64,000 bases of DNA, from the NCBI GenBank assembly GCA_002082585.1, contig CP020563.1, positions 4,086,001-4,150,000 of the forward strand, written 5' to 3'. A model generated the notes under the pieces. It searched no databases, was not told the DNA's origin, and saw only the letters and a program-made list of their open reading frames with translations. The stretch comes from Kitasatospora albolonga (lineage in GTDB: Bacteria; Actinomycetota; Actinomycetes; Streptomycetales; Streptomycetaceae). Shown one piece after another: positions 9,511 through 17,664 of this stretch (its first letter is position 1; every line of letters starts with the position of its first letter). The position numbers and the translations under genes were made by a program.

Positions 9511-10062
9511 TTACCGGAGGTCGGGGAGGACCGGCACCAGGTTGTTCCAGCGGGCGATCTCGCAGCCGTCGCCCCGGGTCACGGTGGTGTCCACGCTCCG
9601 GCCCTCCCAGGTCCCGACGATGCGGGCGTAGGCGTCGCCGCCGTAGATCATCGTGCACATGGTGCCCTCGGGCGCCGCCCGGAAGAGGTCACGCCCCGCC
9701 CGGGTCGCGCCGACCTCCGCGAGCCGGTCGCAGGCGGCCTGCCGCTCCGGGTGGGTGCCCCCCGTGGGCCCGCAGGTCAGCTCGAACGTCCCGTCGGCCC
9801 CCGCCACCCCGGAACGCTCCACGGTCACAGTGAGCCGGGTCCGCGCGGCGGGCTTCTCGCTCCCCCCGCTGCCGCCGCCCTTCAGGAACGAGGGCAGCGC
9901 CGGGAGCGGCACGGGCAGCGGCCCCGGGGCTGGCTGGGCGGCGGAGAGGGGCCCGGAGGTGGGCAGGGCGGACGGCACCTGCCCGGAGGCGGACGCGGCG
10001 GGCGCGATGGCGGACACCGCGGTGAGGGTGACGACGGCGGTGAGGGCGAGACGGCGCAGCAT
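9511..10062 (-). CDS. SSI-family subtilisin inhibitor (secreted)
   Basis: 183 residues. A Sec signal peptide covers about residues 1-26 (MLRRLALTAVVTLTAV, then A-x-A sites), followed by a Pro/Ser/Gly-rich spacer and a C-terminal Streptomyces subtilisin inhibitor domain. The four conserved Cys are present (LTCGP, AACDRL, MCTMIYGG, GDGCEIARW). The reactive loop MCTM-IYGG suggests P1 = Met, as in classical SSI. The start at 10062 is supported by AGGAG eight bases upstream; an in-frame codon 20 residues earlier would hide the signal peptide. The protein is exported and inhibits extracellular serine proteases. The extended linker between signal peptide and domain is longer than in SSI itself. Confidence 0.92.
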   Translation of the reverse strand: MLRRLALTAVVTLTAVSAIAPAASASGQVPSALPTSGPLSAAQPAPGPLPVPLPALPSFLKGGGSGGSEKPAARTRLTVTVERSGVAGADGTFELTCGPTGGTHPERQAACDRLAEVGATRAGRDLFRAAPEGTMCTMIYGGDAYARIVGTWEGRSVDTTVTRGDGCEIARWNNLVPVLPDLR

Positions 10063-10387
10063 GCGGGGCTCCTGGATCTCTGCGTCACGATCGCGGACAC
10101 CCGCGAGGACCCTGGCGGTCACGGACGATCACGGACGACCGCGGACGCGACGGACGACGAACGGTCGGGTGATGGGCGGCGGGCCGACCGCTCCCGCACT
10201 CCCGACCGACGGAGGCCGAAGCCCCCACGCCTCTCTAACGCGCCTCCCGCCCGGACGTTGCGCCACCACGCCGAAGTGCTTTGCCCTGGCCCCCGCATGG
10301 CGAGTAACGTGGTCGCCGATTGGTGGCACGACGTTCGACTGTGTCATCATCTGCACGCACCACTCGCGTCCGCGCGAGGTGTGTGGA

Positions 10388-10478
10388 GGAGGCGTCGCCT
10401 AGTCCGGTCTATGGCGCCGCACTGCTAATGCGGTTTGGGTCTTAAAGCCCATCGAGGGTTCAAATCCCTCCGCCTCCG
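10388..10478 (+). tRNA. tRNA-Ser (anticodon GCT)
   Basis: The 7-bp acceptor stem GGAGGCG/CGCCTCC, anticodon stem CCGCA/TGCGG with loop CTGCTAA (anticodon GCT), a long class II variable arm, and a T-arm with GGTTCAAATC are all present. No CCA is encoded. Confidence 0.97.
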
Positions 10479-10702
10479 CTCCACCCTGAAGCCCCGTGCC
10501 CCTGGCGCGGGGCTTCGGCCGTTCCCGGCACGGGACGACGCGGGACGGCTCGGGCGGGCGGTCAAGGGGGTGGCCGGGATCTGCCCCGGAAGAGTATTTC
10601 CGCAGGTCAGGCGGGGTGAAGGCAATGGATTTCGCGTCACGGCGCAGGTCATGTAATGTTGTTCCCGCAACGCCGACCAGGCAGAAAAGCCCGGAACGCC
10701 AA

Positions 10703-10775
10703 GCACTCGTAGCTTAACGGATAGAGCATCTGACTACGGATCAGAAGGTTGCAGGTTCGAATCCTGCCGAGTGCA
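10703..10775 (+). tRNA. tRNA-Arg (anticodon ACG)
   Basis: The 7-bp acceptor stem GCACTCG/CGAGTGC, anticodon stem TCTGA/TCAGA with loop CTACGGA (anticodon ACG), and T-loop TTCGAAT are present. A34 is the known substrate of TadA, which is encoded at 58114-58653 in this window. A decayed accessory patch begins right after it. Confidence 0.97.
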
Positions 10776-10782
10776 CAGCAGA

Positions 10783-10818
10783 CCAGAGGCCCTGTGGAGT
10801 GATCCACAGGGCCTCTGG
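10783..10818 (+). terminator. intrinsic terminator after tRNA-Arg
   Basis: A perfect 16-bp stem (10783-10798 with 10803-10818) with a GTGA loop is followed by CTTTTGT. It ends the tRNA-Arg transcript. Confidence 0.93.
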
Positions 10819-10879
10819 CTTTTGTCTTGACGGTAGTGTTTGACGGCCATCGCCTTCAGGCGCCGATCAGACGGCTACG

Positions 10880-11290
10880 AGGACGCTCAGCGCGCAGCAC
10901 CGCCGAGGTGGACAGCCGGAGCGGGAAGCAACCCGACCAGCCCGAGCGTCAGGACCAGGTCGATGAGGTGCGTGCGATCCGGGCCGATGATGAAGCGTGC
11001 GGGCTTCCACAGCTCGTACAGGTCGGGCCCTTCGTGCCACGGCTGGAAGTTCCAGGTGCCCAGCTCTCATTCGCCGTACGCGAAGTCATCGAGGCCGAGG
11101 CGGTACAGCACGGCCCTTTCGCGCGCGGGGCGAGTGCCGTCCAGGGCTGTGCGGGCCAGTCGGCCGTGGCCTCGATCGGGTAACCGGGCTTCACGGCGTA
11201 CTGCCCCCGATGGCTCTCGACCTCCCAGACCATCGAGCCCCGACGATTGACGACCAGGCGCTGAGCCCTGGGCATCAGTGCGTCGAGCAC
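10880..11290 (-). pseudogene. decayed gene: frameshift plus in-frame stop
   Basis: Reading leftward, a protein-like N-terminus (LVVNRRGSMVWEVESHRGQY, then AVKPGYPIEATADWPAQPW) runs well for about 55 residues. Near 11130 the protein-like sequence jumps to another frame (RERAVLYRLGLDDFAYGE), meets TGA, then continues (ELGTWNFQPWHEGPDLYELW). The E-V-x8-YAVK pattern recalls the first strands of a kinase-like N-lobe, but I do not assign a family. The end of the remnant, past 'YELWKPAR', may come from a different sequence joined by deletion. It lies just downstream of tRNA-Arg, a common integration target. Confidence 0.6.
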
Positions 11291-11639
11291 GACGATCGGC
11301 AGTTCAGGGGGTTTCCGGGACGACGTCCGTTCTCCTTCCGAGCGGCGCGGCCGACCCCGCGCCGACGCCGGGGTGAGTGGTGGGTCGAGACGTGACGAGG
11401 CTTGAGGAGGGGGGTGGATGCCACGGCCTTAAGCTCACAGTCCCGAGGCAAGACCCGGGGACCTTTGTGCCCACCCCCCCTTAACCGCGGACCTCAAGGG
11501 TTCTCTGGCCGGTCTCGACGAGCAAGCTAGCAAGAGGCACTGACAGTGGACCTGTGACAGCGTCCAGGGCCTTCCTTGTTGCTGCCCCACTTTTTCCTCA
11601 CACCCCCGTTGATCTTGCACGGCTGGCGGAGAGTCTCGT
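11291..11639. other. non-coding remnant region
   Basis: I see no convincing gene, RNA or strong hairpin here. Short open frames on both strands have no recognisable motif and no ribosome-binding site. Together with the neighbouring pseudogene it looks like a decayed accessory segment. Confidence 0.5.
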
Positions 11640-12461
11640 TCAACCAGCTCTGCGGTGTGCGTACCAGGTGGTGGCGGCTGCCGCGAGGCGCAGGGTCCAT
11701 GGATCGGGGTCGGCGTCGCTGATCTCGGACCAGAGGTTGGCGTTGGCGGCGGTGAAGGCGGTGATGCCTTCGGTGGGGGCGGTGTGCCAGAAGGGGATCT
11801 CGGCAGCCCAGTGCTCGGCGGACGCGGAGGCGTGGCCGGCGGCGATGAGCCAGATGACCCAGTAGCCGGCGTCGAGCCAGGCCGCTCCGCGGGTGGCCCA
11901 GGCCCAGTCGACCAGGCGGGCCCGGTCGCCCGCCGGGGCGTGGTCGTCGACGAGGACGTTGGTGTTGTTCAGGTCGGTGTGGAGGAGGTGGGGTCCGGCG
12001 AAGAAACGCAGATCGTCGGGGTGGGCGGCGTAGTGCTCCAGACGCTGTTCGGCGTGACGGAGTTCGATGCCGGGGCACGGGGTCTCGCCCAGGTGGCACA
12101 GGAGGGCGGCGGCTTCGGGGAGGTCGGGGGAGCCGGGGGCGTAGTCGGCATGGTGGCCGCCGAGGGCTTCGAAGCCGAGGAGGTCCCATCCGGCGGTCTC
12201 GACGCGCCAGTGGAGGGCGGGGGCCAGCCCGGTGAGGAAGGGGGCGACGGCGGCCTCCCGGCGCTGGGTCCAGGCACGGGGGTGTTCGGTGCGCAGACCC
12301 TTGATGTGCCAGGTGCCCGTGGCGGAGGTGACGCGGGCCGCGATCTCGCTGTTGAAGCCCTCGGTCGTCTCCTTGACCGTGAGGAGGGGGCCGGTGTGCT
12401 CTTCGACGGCGGCGCGGGCGGCGGGCGGCAGCCGGTCGAGGCCGATGCGGGGGGTCGCCAT
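11640..12461 (-). CDS. APH-family phosphotransferase
   Basis: 273 residues of the aminoglycoside phosphotransferase/choline-kinase fold. The catalytic loop LLHTDLNNTNVLVDD (H-x-D-x4-N, residues about 160-175) and the metal-binding segment RARLVDWAWATRGAAWLD are intact. The N-lobe VKETTEGFNSEIAARV is consistent with ATP binding. The substrate cannot be told: these proteins phosphorylate antibiotics, small metabolites or tRNA-like targets. The Shine-Dalgarno is weak (GAAGAG). It stands alone in an accessory patch between a tRNA-adjacent pseudogene and a small gene, which fits horizontal acquisition (inference). Confidence 0.87.
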   Translation of the reverse strand: MATPRIGLDRLPPAARAAVEEHTGPLLTVKETTEGFNSEIAARVTSATGTWHIKGLRTEHPRAWTQRREAAVAPFLTGLAPALHWRVETAGWDLLGFEALGGHHADYAPGSPDLPEAAALLCHLGETPCPGIELRHAEQRLEHYAAHPDDLRFFAGPHLLHTDLNNTNVLVDDHAPAGDRARLVDWAWATRGAAWLDAGYWVIWLIAAGHASASAEHWAAEIPFWHTAPTEGITAFTAANANLWSEISDADPDPWTLRLAAAATTWYAHRRAG

Positions 12462-12656
12462 GGGGCTTCACTCTTCCACGAGGGCAGTGGTGGGGGCTTC
12501 GGGCGGAAAGGCGGAAGGTGTGACCGGCGGGGCAGCCCTGGGAGACGCCGGTCTTGTCCAGGAAGCCGGGCGTCTGTTCAGCCGCATATCGCCCGCGGCT
12601 GCTTTGACGGCCTGTACGTACGCTCCGTCCCGGACGAGAACCCCACGAGTTTCTGA

Positions 12657-12935
12657 TCAATGGGTGTGCGGGGCGGTGATGTGGGTCTGCGCGTTCATGA
12701 CCACACCGTGGAGGCGTCCCGGCTGTACGCCCTCGTGCGCCATCCACTCGTCGAGGCGAGGGCGCAGGTGCTTCGCCAGCCCGTGCCCGTGGCGGCGTAG
12801 GGCGGAGCGGTTGACCGAGATCTCTTCCTGGATCTCTCGCCGCAGGTCGTCCGTCCAGCCTTGTTCGCGGTCGGTCGGCTCCAGCGGGGCCTTCAGGGCG
12901 GCCACTGCCTTGTCCAGAGCTTCTGCAAGGTCCAC
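12657..12935 (-). CDS. small hypothetical protein
   Basis: 92 residues starting at GTG with GGGAG five bases upstream. The sequence is soluble and helical, with LRREIQEEISVNRSALRRHG in the middle and an unusual His-containing tail (THITAPHTH). I recognise no domain. It diverges from the next gene on the plus strand, leaving about 70 bases for two promoters. Confidence 0.62.
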   Translation of the reverse strand: MDLAEALDKAVAALKAPLEPTDREQGWTDDLRREIQEEISVNRSALRRHGHGLAKHLRPRLDEWMAHEGVQPGRLHGVVMNAQTHITAPHTH

Positions 12936-13004
12936 GGTTCTCCCGCCACGAGCGCTTCTGAGGCCGACTCCACGGTGCTGTACCGCAGCCTAAAATCCCT
13001 GCTC

Positions 13005-13580
13005 ATGGGAACTATGGGCGGGGATCTGTTCGCATCTGGCGCGGAGAGCGGCGCGGAGGGCGGTACGGAGGGCGGAGCGGTCGTGGAGTTTGTCTATCGG
13101 CCTACCGTCGCGGACTTCGAGGAGGCCCTGCGCGCGCGTGCGCTGAAGACGGCGGCGGGGCGGGTGCAGGTGTTGGTGATGTTGCTGGCCGTTGTTGTTC
13201 CCGCGGTGATCTTCGTGCTGGTTGTCGACTTGGCGCCGTTGTTGAGCGGGCTGGTGCCGGTGCTCTCGGCGGTGGTCATGATCGTGGCCCTGGTGCGGGG
13301 GATGCGTACCCAGGCGCGGCAGATGTTCAGCATCGTGGAGCCGTACGGGGAGTGCCGCATGGTGGCCGACGAGCGGGGTGCGGTCAGTACCGGTGAGCGG
13401 GTGTCGTTCACCACTGAGTGGTCGGTGTACAGCGGGTACCTGGAGACCCCTCGGCTCTTCGTGCTCTTCGGCGGTGAACGCGCGTCCGGGGTCGCCGTGC
13501 TGCCCAAGCGTGGTGCCCAGGACCCCGCGGATGTGGAGCGGCTCCGGGGGGTCCTGGGGCGGAACCTCAAGAGGTCTTAG
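13005..13580 (+). CDS. YcxB-like membrane protein
   Basis: 191 residues. A Gly/Glu-rich N-terminus leads to VVEFVYRPTVADFEEALRAR, then two adjacent membrane helices (about residues 55-100, rich in V/L/A), then a soluble C-terminal domain with GERVSFTTEWSVYSGYLETP, the layout of YcxB-like proteins of unknown function. Start choice is uncertain: ATG 13005 lacks a clear ribosome site, and a GTG at 13083 just before EFVYRP is possible. Its end overlaps the convergent flavoprotein gene by 14 bases. Confidence 0.75.
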   Translation: MGTMGGDLFASGAESGAEGGTEGGAVVEFVYRPTVADFEEALRARALKTAAGRVQVLVMLLAVVVPAVIFVLVVDLAPLLSGLVPVLSAVVMIVALVRGMRTQARQMFSIVEPYGECRMVADERGAVSTGERVSFTTEWSVYSGYLETPRLFVLFGGERASGVAVLPKRGAQDPADVERLRGVLGRNLKRS

Positions 13581-14874
13581 CCTCCGCCGGATTCAGGTTC
13601 GGGTTCGGAGCCGTAGTCGGTGCCGGGGTCTGGGCGATGGCACGGCGGCGGGTGGGGACGCCCAGGGTCGGGTTCGCCACGCCCCAGGCCGCGCCCTTGC
13701 AGACCAGTTCCTTGTAGAGGGCGGCCAGGCGGCCGGTCAGGGCGGCGGGGCGGGCTCGGTCGTCGGCGGTGACGTACTGGATCAGGCCCTCCTTGCGGCC
13801 CAGGGAGATGCACTGGTTGAAGTAGCGGAGCGGGACGGTCGGGGGCTTGGCGCCGGTCAGGCGGGCCGCGATGGTGTCGGCGGCCTGCCAGGCCATGGGG
13901 ACGCCCGAGGCGCACGACATGCGGAGCGGCTTGTTTCCCGGGCCCATCAGCAGGGCCGCGTCGCCGATGGCGTACACGTCCGGGTGGGACAGCGAGCGCA
14001 TGGTGCTGTCGACCTCGATCCGGCCCGTGGCGTCGATCCTCAGCGCGGTCGCCTGCGCGATCGGGTGGGCCGCGAAGCCGGTCGTCCAGATCGTGACCGC
14101 TGCGGGGAGGGTGGAGTCCGTGGTGGTGATGTGGTCGGAGGCCACCGCGGTGACCGTCGTGTTCTCGTGCACCGTGATGCGCAGGCCGGCCATGACCTTC
14201 CGCAGGTGGCGGGCGCCCCTGGGGGAGAGCCAGTCGCCCAGGGTGCCTCGGGCGGCGAGGGTGACCTTCAGGTCGGGGCGGGCCTCGGCGATCTCGGTCG
14301 CCGCCTCCAGGCCCGTGAGCCCGCCGCCCACGACGACCACGGGCTGTCCGGCGCCCAGGGCGGCCAGGCGTTCGCGCAGCCGGAGGGCGCCGGGGCGGCC
14401 GGCGATGTCGTGGGCGTGTTCGGCGGCGCCGGGGACGTCGTGGGTGTTCCAGGTGGAGCCGAGGGCGTACACGAGGGTGTCGTACGGGAGTTCCTCGACG
14501 GCGGTCGCCCCGGAGGCGGCCCCGCCGGTCCCGGTGGTCCTGGTGGTCCCGGCGGTTCCGGCCTCCGTGATCGATACCGTCCTGCGGTCCGCGTCGACGG
14601 CCGTCACCCTCGCGAGCCGCAGCCGCACCCCCGTACCCGCGAACATCTCGTTGAACGGGCGGGGCCTGAGCTCCTGCCCGACTGCCAGCTGGTGCGTCCT
14701 GACCCGCTCGACGAAGTCCGGCTCGGGGTTGACGAGGGTGATGGCGACGTCCTCGCGGCGCAGCCGCCTGGCGAGGCGGCCGGCGGCGGTCACTCCGGCG
14801 TATCCGGCCCCGATGACGACGATGCGGTGCTGTCCGTGTCCGTGTCCGTGTCCGTGTCCGTTTCCGTGCTGCAT
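13567..14874 (-). CDS. NAD(P)/FAD-dependent oxidoreductase (type II NADH dehydrogenase-like)
   Basis: 435 residues. The FAD-binding fingerprint IVVIGAGYAGVTAAGRLARR follows immediately after a His-Gly repeat. A second dinucleotide fold lies at VVVVGGGLTGLEAATEIAEA (about residue 180), and the FAD-contacting DVYAIGDAALL near residue 315. The fold belongs to the NDH-2/disulfide-reductase group, which moves electrons from NAD(P)H to quinone or another acceptor. The N-terminus M-Q-H-(G-N/H)n is encoded by a hexanucleotide repeat. It lies downstream of an ECF41 sigma gene on the same strand with a 97-base gap; flavin oxidoreductases are typical ECF41 partners. Confidence 0.9.
   Translation of the reverse strand: MQHGNGHGHGHGHGQHRIVVIGAGYAGVTAAGRLARRLRREDVAITLVNPEPDFVERVRTHQLAVGQELRPRPFNEMFAGTGVRLRLARVTAVDADRRTVSITEAGTAGTTRTTGTGGAASGATAVEELPYDTLVYALGSTWNTHDVPGAAEHAHDIAGRPGALRLRERLAALGAGQPVVVVGGGLTGLEAATEIAEARPDLKVTLAARGTLGDWLSPRGARHLRKVMAGLRITVHENTTVTAVASDHITTTDSTLPAAVTIWTTGFAAHPIAQATALRIDATGRIEVDSTMRSLSHPDVYAIGDAALLMGPGNKPLRMSCASGVPMAWQAADTIAARLTGAKPPTVPLRYFNQCISLGRKEGLIQYVTADDRARPAALTGRLAALYKELVCKGAAWGVANPTLGVPTRRRAIAQTPAPTTAPNPNLNPAEAKTS
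14831..14866. repeat. hexanucleotide microsatellite (TGTCCG)6
   Basis: Five exact TGTCCG units and one TTTCCG lie inside the flavoprotein's first codons, encoding alternating Gly and His on the minus strand. Unit length keeps the reading frame, so copy number could vary without a frameshift. Confidence 0.9.
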
Positions 14875-14971
14875 GACCTCTACTCCTGTCTCGCGCGGGC
14901 TTCGCCCCTTGAACCGGGCAGCCCGTCGATTCCTGACAGGGGTGAGATGTGATCTGGGTCACGCAGAGGAG

Positions 14972-15916
14972 TCAGAAGGCGTGGAGCAGGGGGTCCCCGT
15001 GCTCCGTGGCCGCCCACCGCCTCGTCGCGCGTTCGAGCTTGTCGGGGTTGGCCTGGCTGCGGAACGCGGCGATCCCCTCCGCCGTGATCTCCAGGCACAG
15101 GATGCCGACGACCCTGCCGCCGACCACCGCCACGAGCGCCGGAGAGCCGTTGGCGGTCGTGGCGTGGATCTCGGCGGAGCCGCCCACCAGGTCGCGCTTG
15201 GCCTTGCCGGGCTTGAACAGGCCCCGCATGAACTTCGCGACCGCCACGGCCCCCTCGAACGCCTTGGTGCGGGCCGGTACTTTTCCGCCGCCGTCGCCGA
15301 TCGCGATGGCGTCCGAGGTCAGGAGCCGTACGAGGGGTTCGGTCCGCCCGCTGGTCGCGGCGGCGAGGAACTCCTCGACGATCGGCCGGGCGGCCGCCGC
15401 GTCGATCGCTGTACGGGCCCTGCCCTCCGCGATGTGCTTCTTCGCGCGGTGGAAGAGCTGCTGGGCGGCGGCCTCGGTGATGTCGAGGATCTCCGCGATC
15501 TTCCGGTGCGGGTAGTCGAACGCCTCCCGCAGCACGTACACGACCCGCTCGTTGGGTGAGAGCCGCTCCATGAGGGTGAGGACGGCGTACGAGACCGACT
15601 CGCGCTGTTCGGCGGTGTCGGCCGGGCCCAGCATCGGGTCCCCGGCGAGCAGCGGTTCGGGCAGCCACTGGCCCACGTACGACTCGCGCCGGGCGCGGGC
15701 GGAGGTGAGCTGGTTGAGGCACAGGTTGGTGAGGACCTTCGTCAGCCATGCCTCGGGGACCTCGATGCGGTCGATGTCGGCGGCCTGCCAGCGCAGGAAC
15801 GTGTCCTGTACGGCGTCCTCGGCGTCGCTCGCCGAACCGAGCAGGCGGTAGGCGATGGCTTCCAGACGGGGCATGGATGCCTCGAACCGGTCCATGTGGG
15901 TCCTCGTCAGAGCCAT
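14972..15916 (-). CDS. ECF41-type RNA polymerase sigma factor (SigJ-like)
   Basis: 314 residues. Region 2 (about 12-80) contains SDAEDAVQDTFLRWQAADID and region 4 (about 120-175) contains YPHRKIAEILDITEAAAQQL. A SnoaL-like C-terminal domain (about 185-300) replaces an anti-sigma factor. Both ECF41 hallmarks are present: WLPEP in the linker (VGQWLPEPLL) and NPDKL near the end (QANPDKLERA). In this family the fused domain controls activity. TAGTAT lies 7 bases before the ATG at 15916, suggesting a leaderless start; ATG 15895 has a better ribosome site (GAGGA) and is an alternative. The flavoprotein gene downstream is the likely target. Confidence 0.92.
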   Translation of the reverse strand: MALTRTHMDRFEASMPRLEAIAYRLLGSASDAEDAVQDTFLRWQAADIDRIEVPEAWLTKVLTNLCLNQLTSARARRESYVGQWLPEPLLAGDPMLGPADTAEQRESVSYAVLTLMERLSPNERVVYVLREAFDYPHRKIAEILDITEAAAQQLFHRAKKHIAEGRARTAIDAAAARPIVEEFLAAATSGRTEPLVRLLTSDAIAIGDGGGKVPARTKAFEGAVAVAKFMRGLFKPGKAKRDLVGGSAEIHATTANGSPALVAVVGGRVVGILCLEITAEGIAAFRSQANPDKLERATRRWAATEHGDPLLHAF

Positions 15917-16165
15917 GGGCCGGATACTAGCTCTCTCTCCGGCGGTGGCGGGGCTGATGAACCTGTAGGGAAAAGGGAGCAGTTGCGCGGCCCTGCTGAC
16001 TCTCGACGTTCTTGCTGGCAGCCCCGTAGCCCCATGCCCGTAGCCCCATGGACAGTGCCGCGCAGGCGCCGTTGCCCGCCAGGCCGTACCCGGGGCCGAA
16101 CGCTTCTCCGGGGTCGGCCATCATGAGGCCGGCAGGGCAGCAGCAGCGGGAGGGGAGGAAGGCCG

Positions 16166-16507
16166 ATGGGCGGCTCGTTTCTGGATGTGGCCGATTATGT
16201 GCTCCGGATGGTAGGAGGGCTGGCGATCGGTTCCGTCGGCGTGGCGTCGTGGCTCAGGCCGGACCGGGCTCCGCTGGCGGGCGGCCCGCCGTGGCTGGTG
16301 CGGTGCGGGTCCGTCGGCTGGCTGTTGTTGGGGGGTGGGGTCGTGTCCCAAGGCGTGTTCGGCCTGGCCGGGCGGGAGGAGCACCCGCTGCTGGACGCCG
16401 CCGGTACCACCGGATTCTGGCTCGTGGCGATCTCGTTGGTGGTCGGGGCGGCCTTCGAGCTGCCCAGACTGTATGCCAGGCGGGGGCAGCGGCGGAAGCG
16501 GCGCTAG
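16166..16507 (+). CDS. small integral membrane protein
   Basis: 113 residues with three predicted membrane helices (about 10-28, 48-66 and 78-98) and a basic C-terminus (RRGQRRKRR). GGAGG/GGAAGG sequences stand just upstream of the ATG. I recognise no family. The 250 bases upstream contain only a direct repeat of CCGTAGCCCCATG. Confidence 0.7.
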   Translation: MGGSFLDVADYVLRMVGGLAIGSVGVASWLRPDRAPLAGGPPWLVRCGSVGWLLLGGGVVSQGVFGLAGREEHPLLDAAGTTGFWLVAISLVVGAAFELPRLYARRGQRRKRR

Positions 16508-16596
16508 CAGGTCTCCTGATCCGGGGGTTTGCCCCCCTCTGACCTGGGGTGCTGGCCGTCTGGGAACGGGGCCGCCGGGTTTCTACGGTGTGATCA

Positions 16597-16893
16597 TGAC
16601 GCGAACCACCGCTCTCACCGCCGCGATTACCGCGATTACCGCCATCACCATGATCCTGGCCGTCGTTCTCACCGCCTGTGCCCGCGCCCGCACCTGTGCT
16701 CGTGCCTGTGCCCGCGCCGGAAGGCGGCCGACGATGCCGTGTACGCCGAGACGTTCCCCGCCGACGTGGACGTGCTTGTCCTCGGCAGAGCTGAAACCGT
16801 ACGGGCGTGTGGCTCCGGTCGCATCAGGGCCGGGGGCCGGGGTAGCCGGAAGAGCACGGGGCGTGGTGGTCGCGCCCGGCGCGGAGGTTACCG
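16597..16893 (+). pseudogene. possible decayed lipoprotein-like gene
   Basis: From the ATG at 16597 a signal-peptide-like segment (TALTAAITAITAITMILAVV, then LTAC as a possible lipobox) is followed by a Cys/Ala/Arg repeat with no protein character. A more protein-like stretch (KAADDAVYAETFPADVDVLV) appears in a different frame just downstream. A short tandem repeat (CCCGCGCC/CCTGTGC) sits at the junction, where slippage could have shifted the frame. There is no proper stop before the next gene. Confidence 0.35.
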
Positions 16894-17568
16894 ATGGAGT
16901 CCGGGGAGCAGCAGGGACAGCACGGCGAGTACGGCGAGTACGGCAAGTACGGCGAGCAGCAGGGGCAGCGCGGACGGCGCGGGCGGCCCGAGCGGTGGCA
17001 GGACCGGTGGTGGGCCATAGCGCTGCTGGTGCTGGTGGCGTGGGTCGGTATCCGGCTGGTCTTCGACGGGTGGTCGGGGTGGCCCGGGATTCTGGTCGGC
17101 GGGTTCCTCTACGCCGGGTTCATGACGTGGTTCCTGATGCGGCGCAGGCGGCGGGACGCCCGGGCGGTGGGTACCGACGCCGCGCGTGTGCCGGAGCTGG
17201 AGCGGCGGATCGCCAAGAACGGCGAGCTGCCCGAGGACCCGGCCGAGCGGGCGGTCATGGTCCGGCTGATCCGGCGCCGGGAGGAGAAGCTCCGGCGCAA
17301 CCAGTGGTGGGCCTTTCCCTTGCTGGGGCTGGTCTTCTTCGGGCTCCCCATATTCTGGTTCGCCGCCGGGAACGTGCCGATGGGCGTGTGGGGGCTCGTG
17401 TTCGGTGCGCTGCTCCTGGGGTGGATGGTCTGGTTCAACCGGCGTTTCGTCCGCCGTATGGCCCGGATGCGGCAGCGGATCGAGGGCGTCGGGGGCGGGT
17501 CGGCAGGGGCCTCGGCCGCGGGCCCGGTCGGTGGTGGTGCGCAGGGGTTTGCTCACGGCGCCCGTTAG
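16894..17568 (+). CDS. membrane protein of unknown function
   Basis: 224 residues. A short hydrophilic N-terminus with the repeat EYGEYGKYGE is followed by four predicted membrane helices in two pairs (about residues 38-58, 62-82, then 130-150 and 152-172). Between the pairs is a charged loop (VPELERRIAKNGELPEDPAE). The tail is Gly/Ala-rich. I recognise no domain; the paired-helix layout resembles small 2-TM repeat proteins. Confidence 0.8.
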   Translation: MESGEQQGQHGEYGEYGKYGEQQGQRGRRGRPERWQDRWWAIALLVLVAWVGIRLVFDGWSGWPGILVGGFLYAGFMTWFLMRRRRRDARAVGTDAARVPELERRIAKNGELPEDPAERAVMVRLIRRREEKLRRNQWWAFPLLGLVFFGLPIFWFAAGNVPMGVWGLVFGALLLGWMVWFNRRFVRRMARMRQRIEGVGGGSAGASAAGPVGGGAQGFAHGAR

Positions 17569-17664
17569 CCTTCGCGGAGACGTGGGGCCCGGGGGCGACT
17601 CCCGGTCCAGGGTGGTCGGCCCGTACGGGGTGTTCGGGGTGGGGCGGAAGAGGGCGGGGTTCGG

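Noticed and set aside
7663..10428. A 921-codon plus-strand open frame
   Set aside because: It is a high-GC shadow of the PAS/receiver gene and runs through the SSI gene and the tRNA-Ser; its composition is unlike a protein.
10776..12960. Intact genomic island bounded by tRNA-Arg att repeats
   Set aside because: I found no second copy of the tRNA 3' end and no integrase; only decay is visible.
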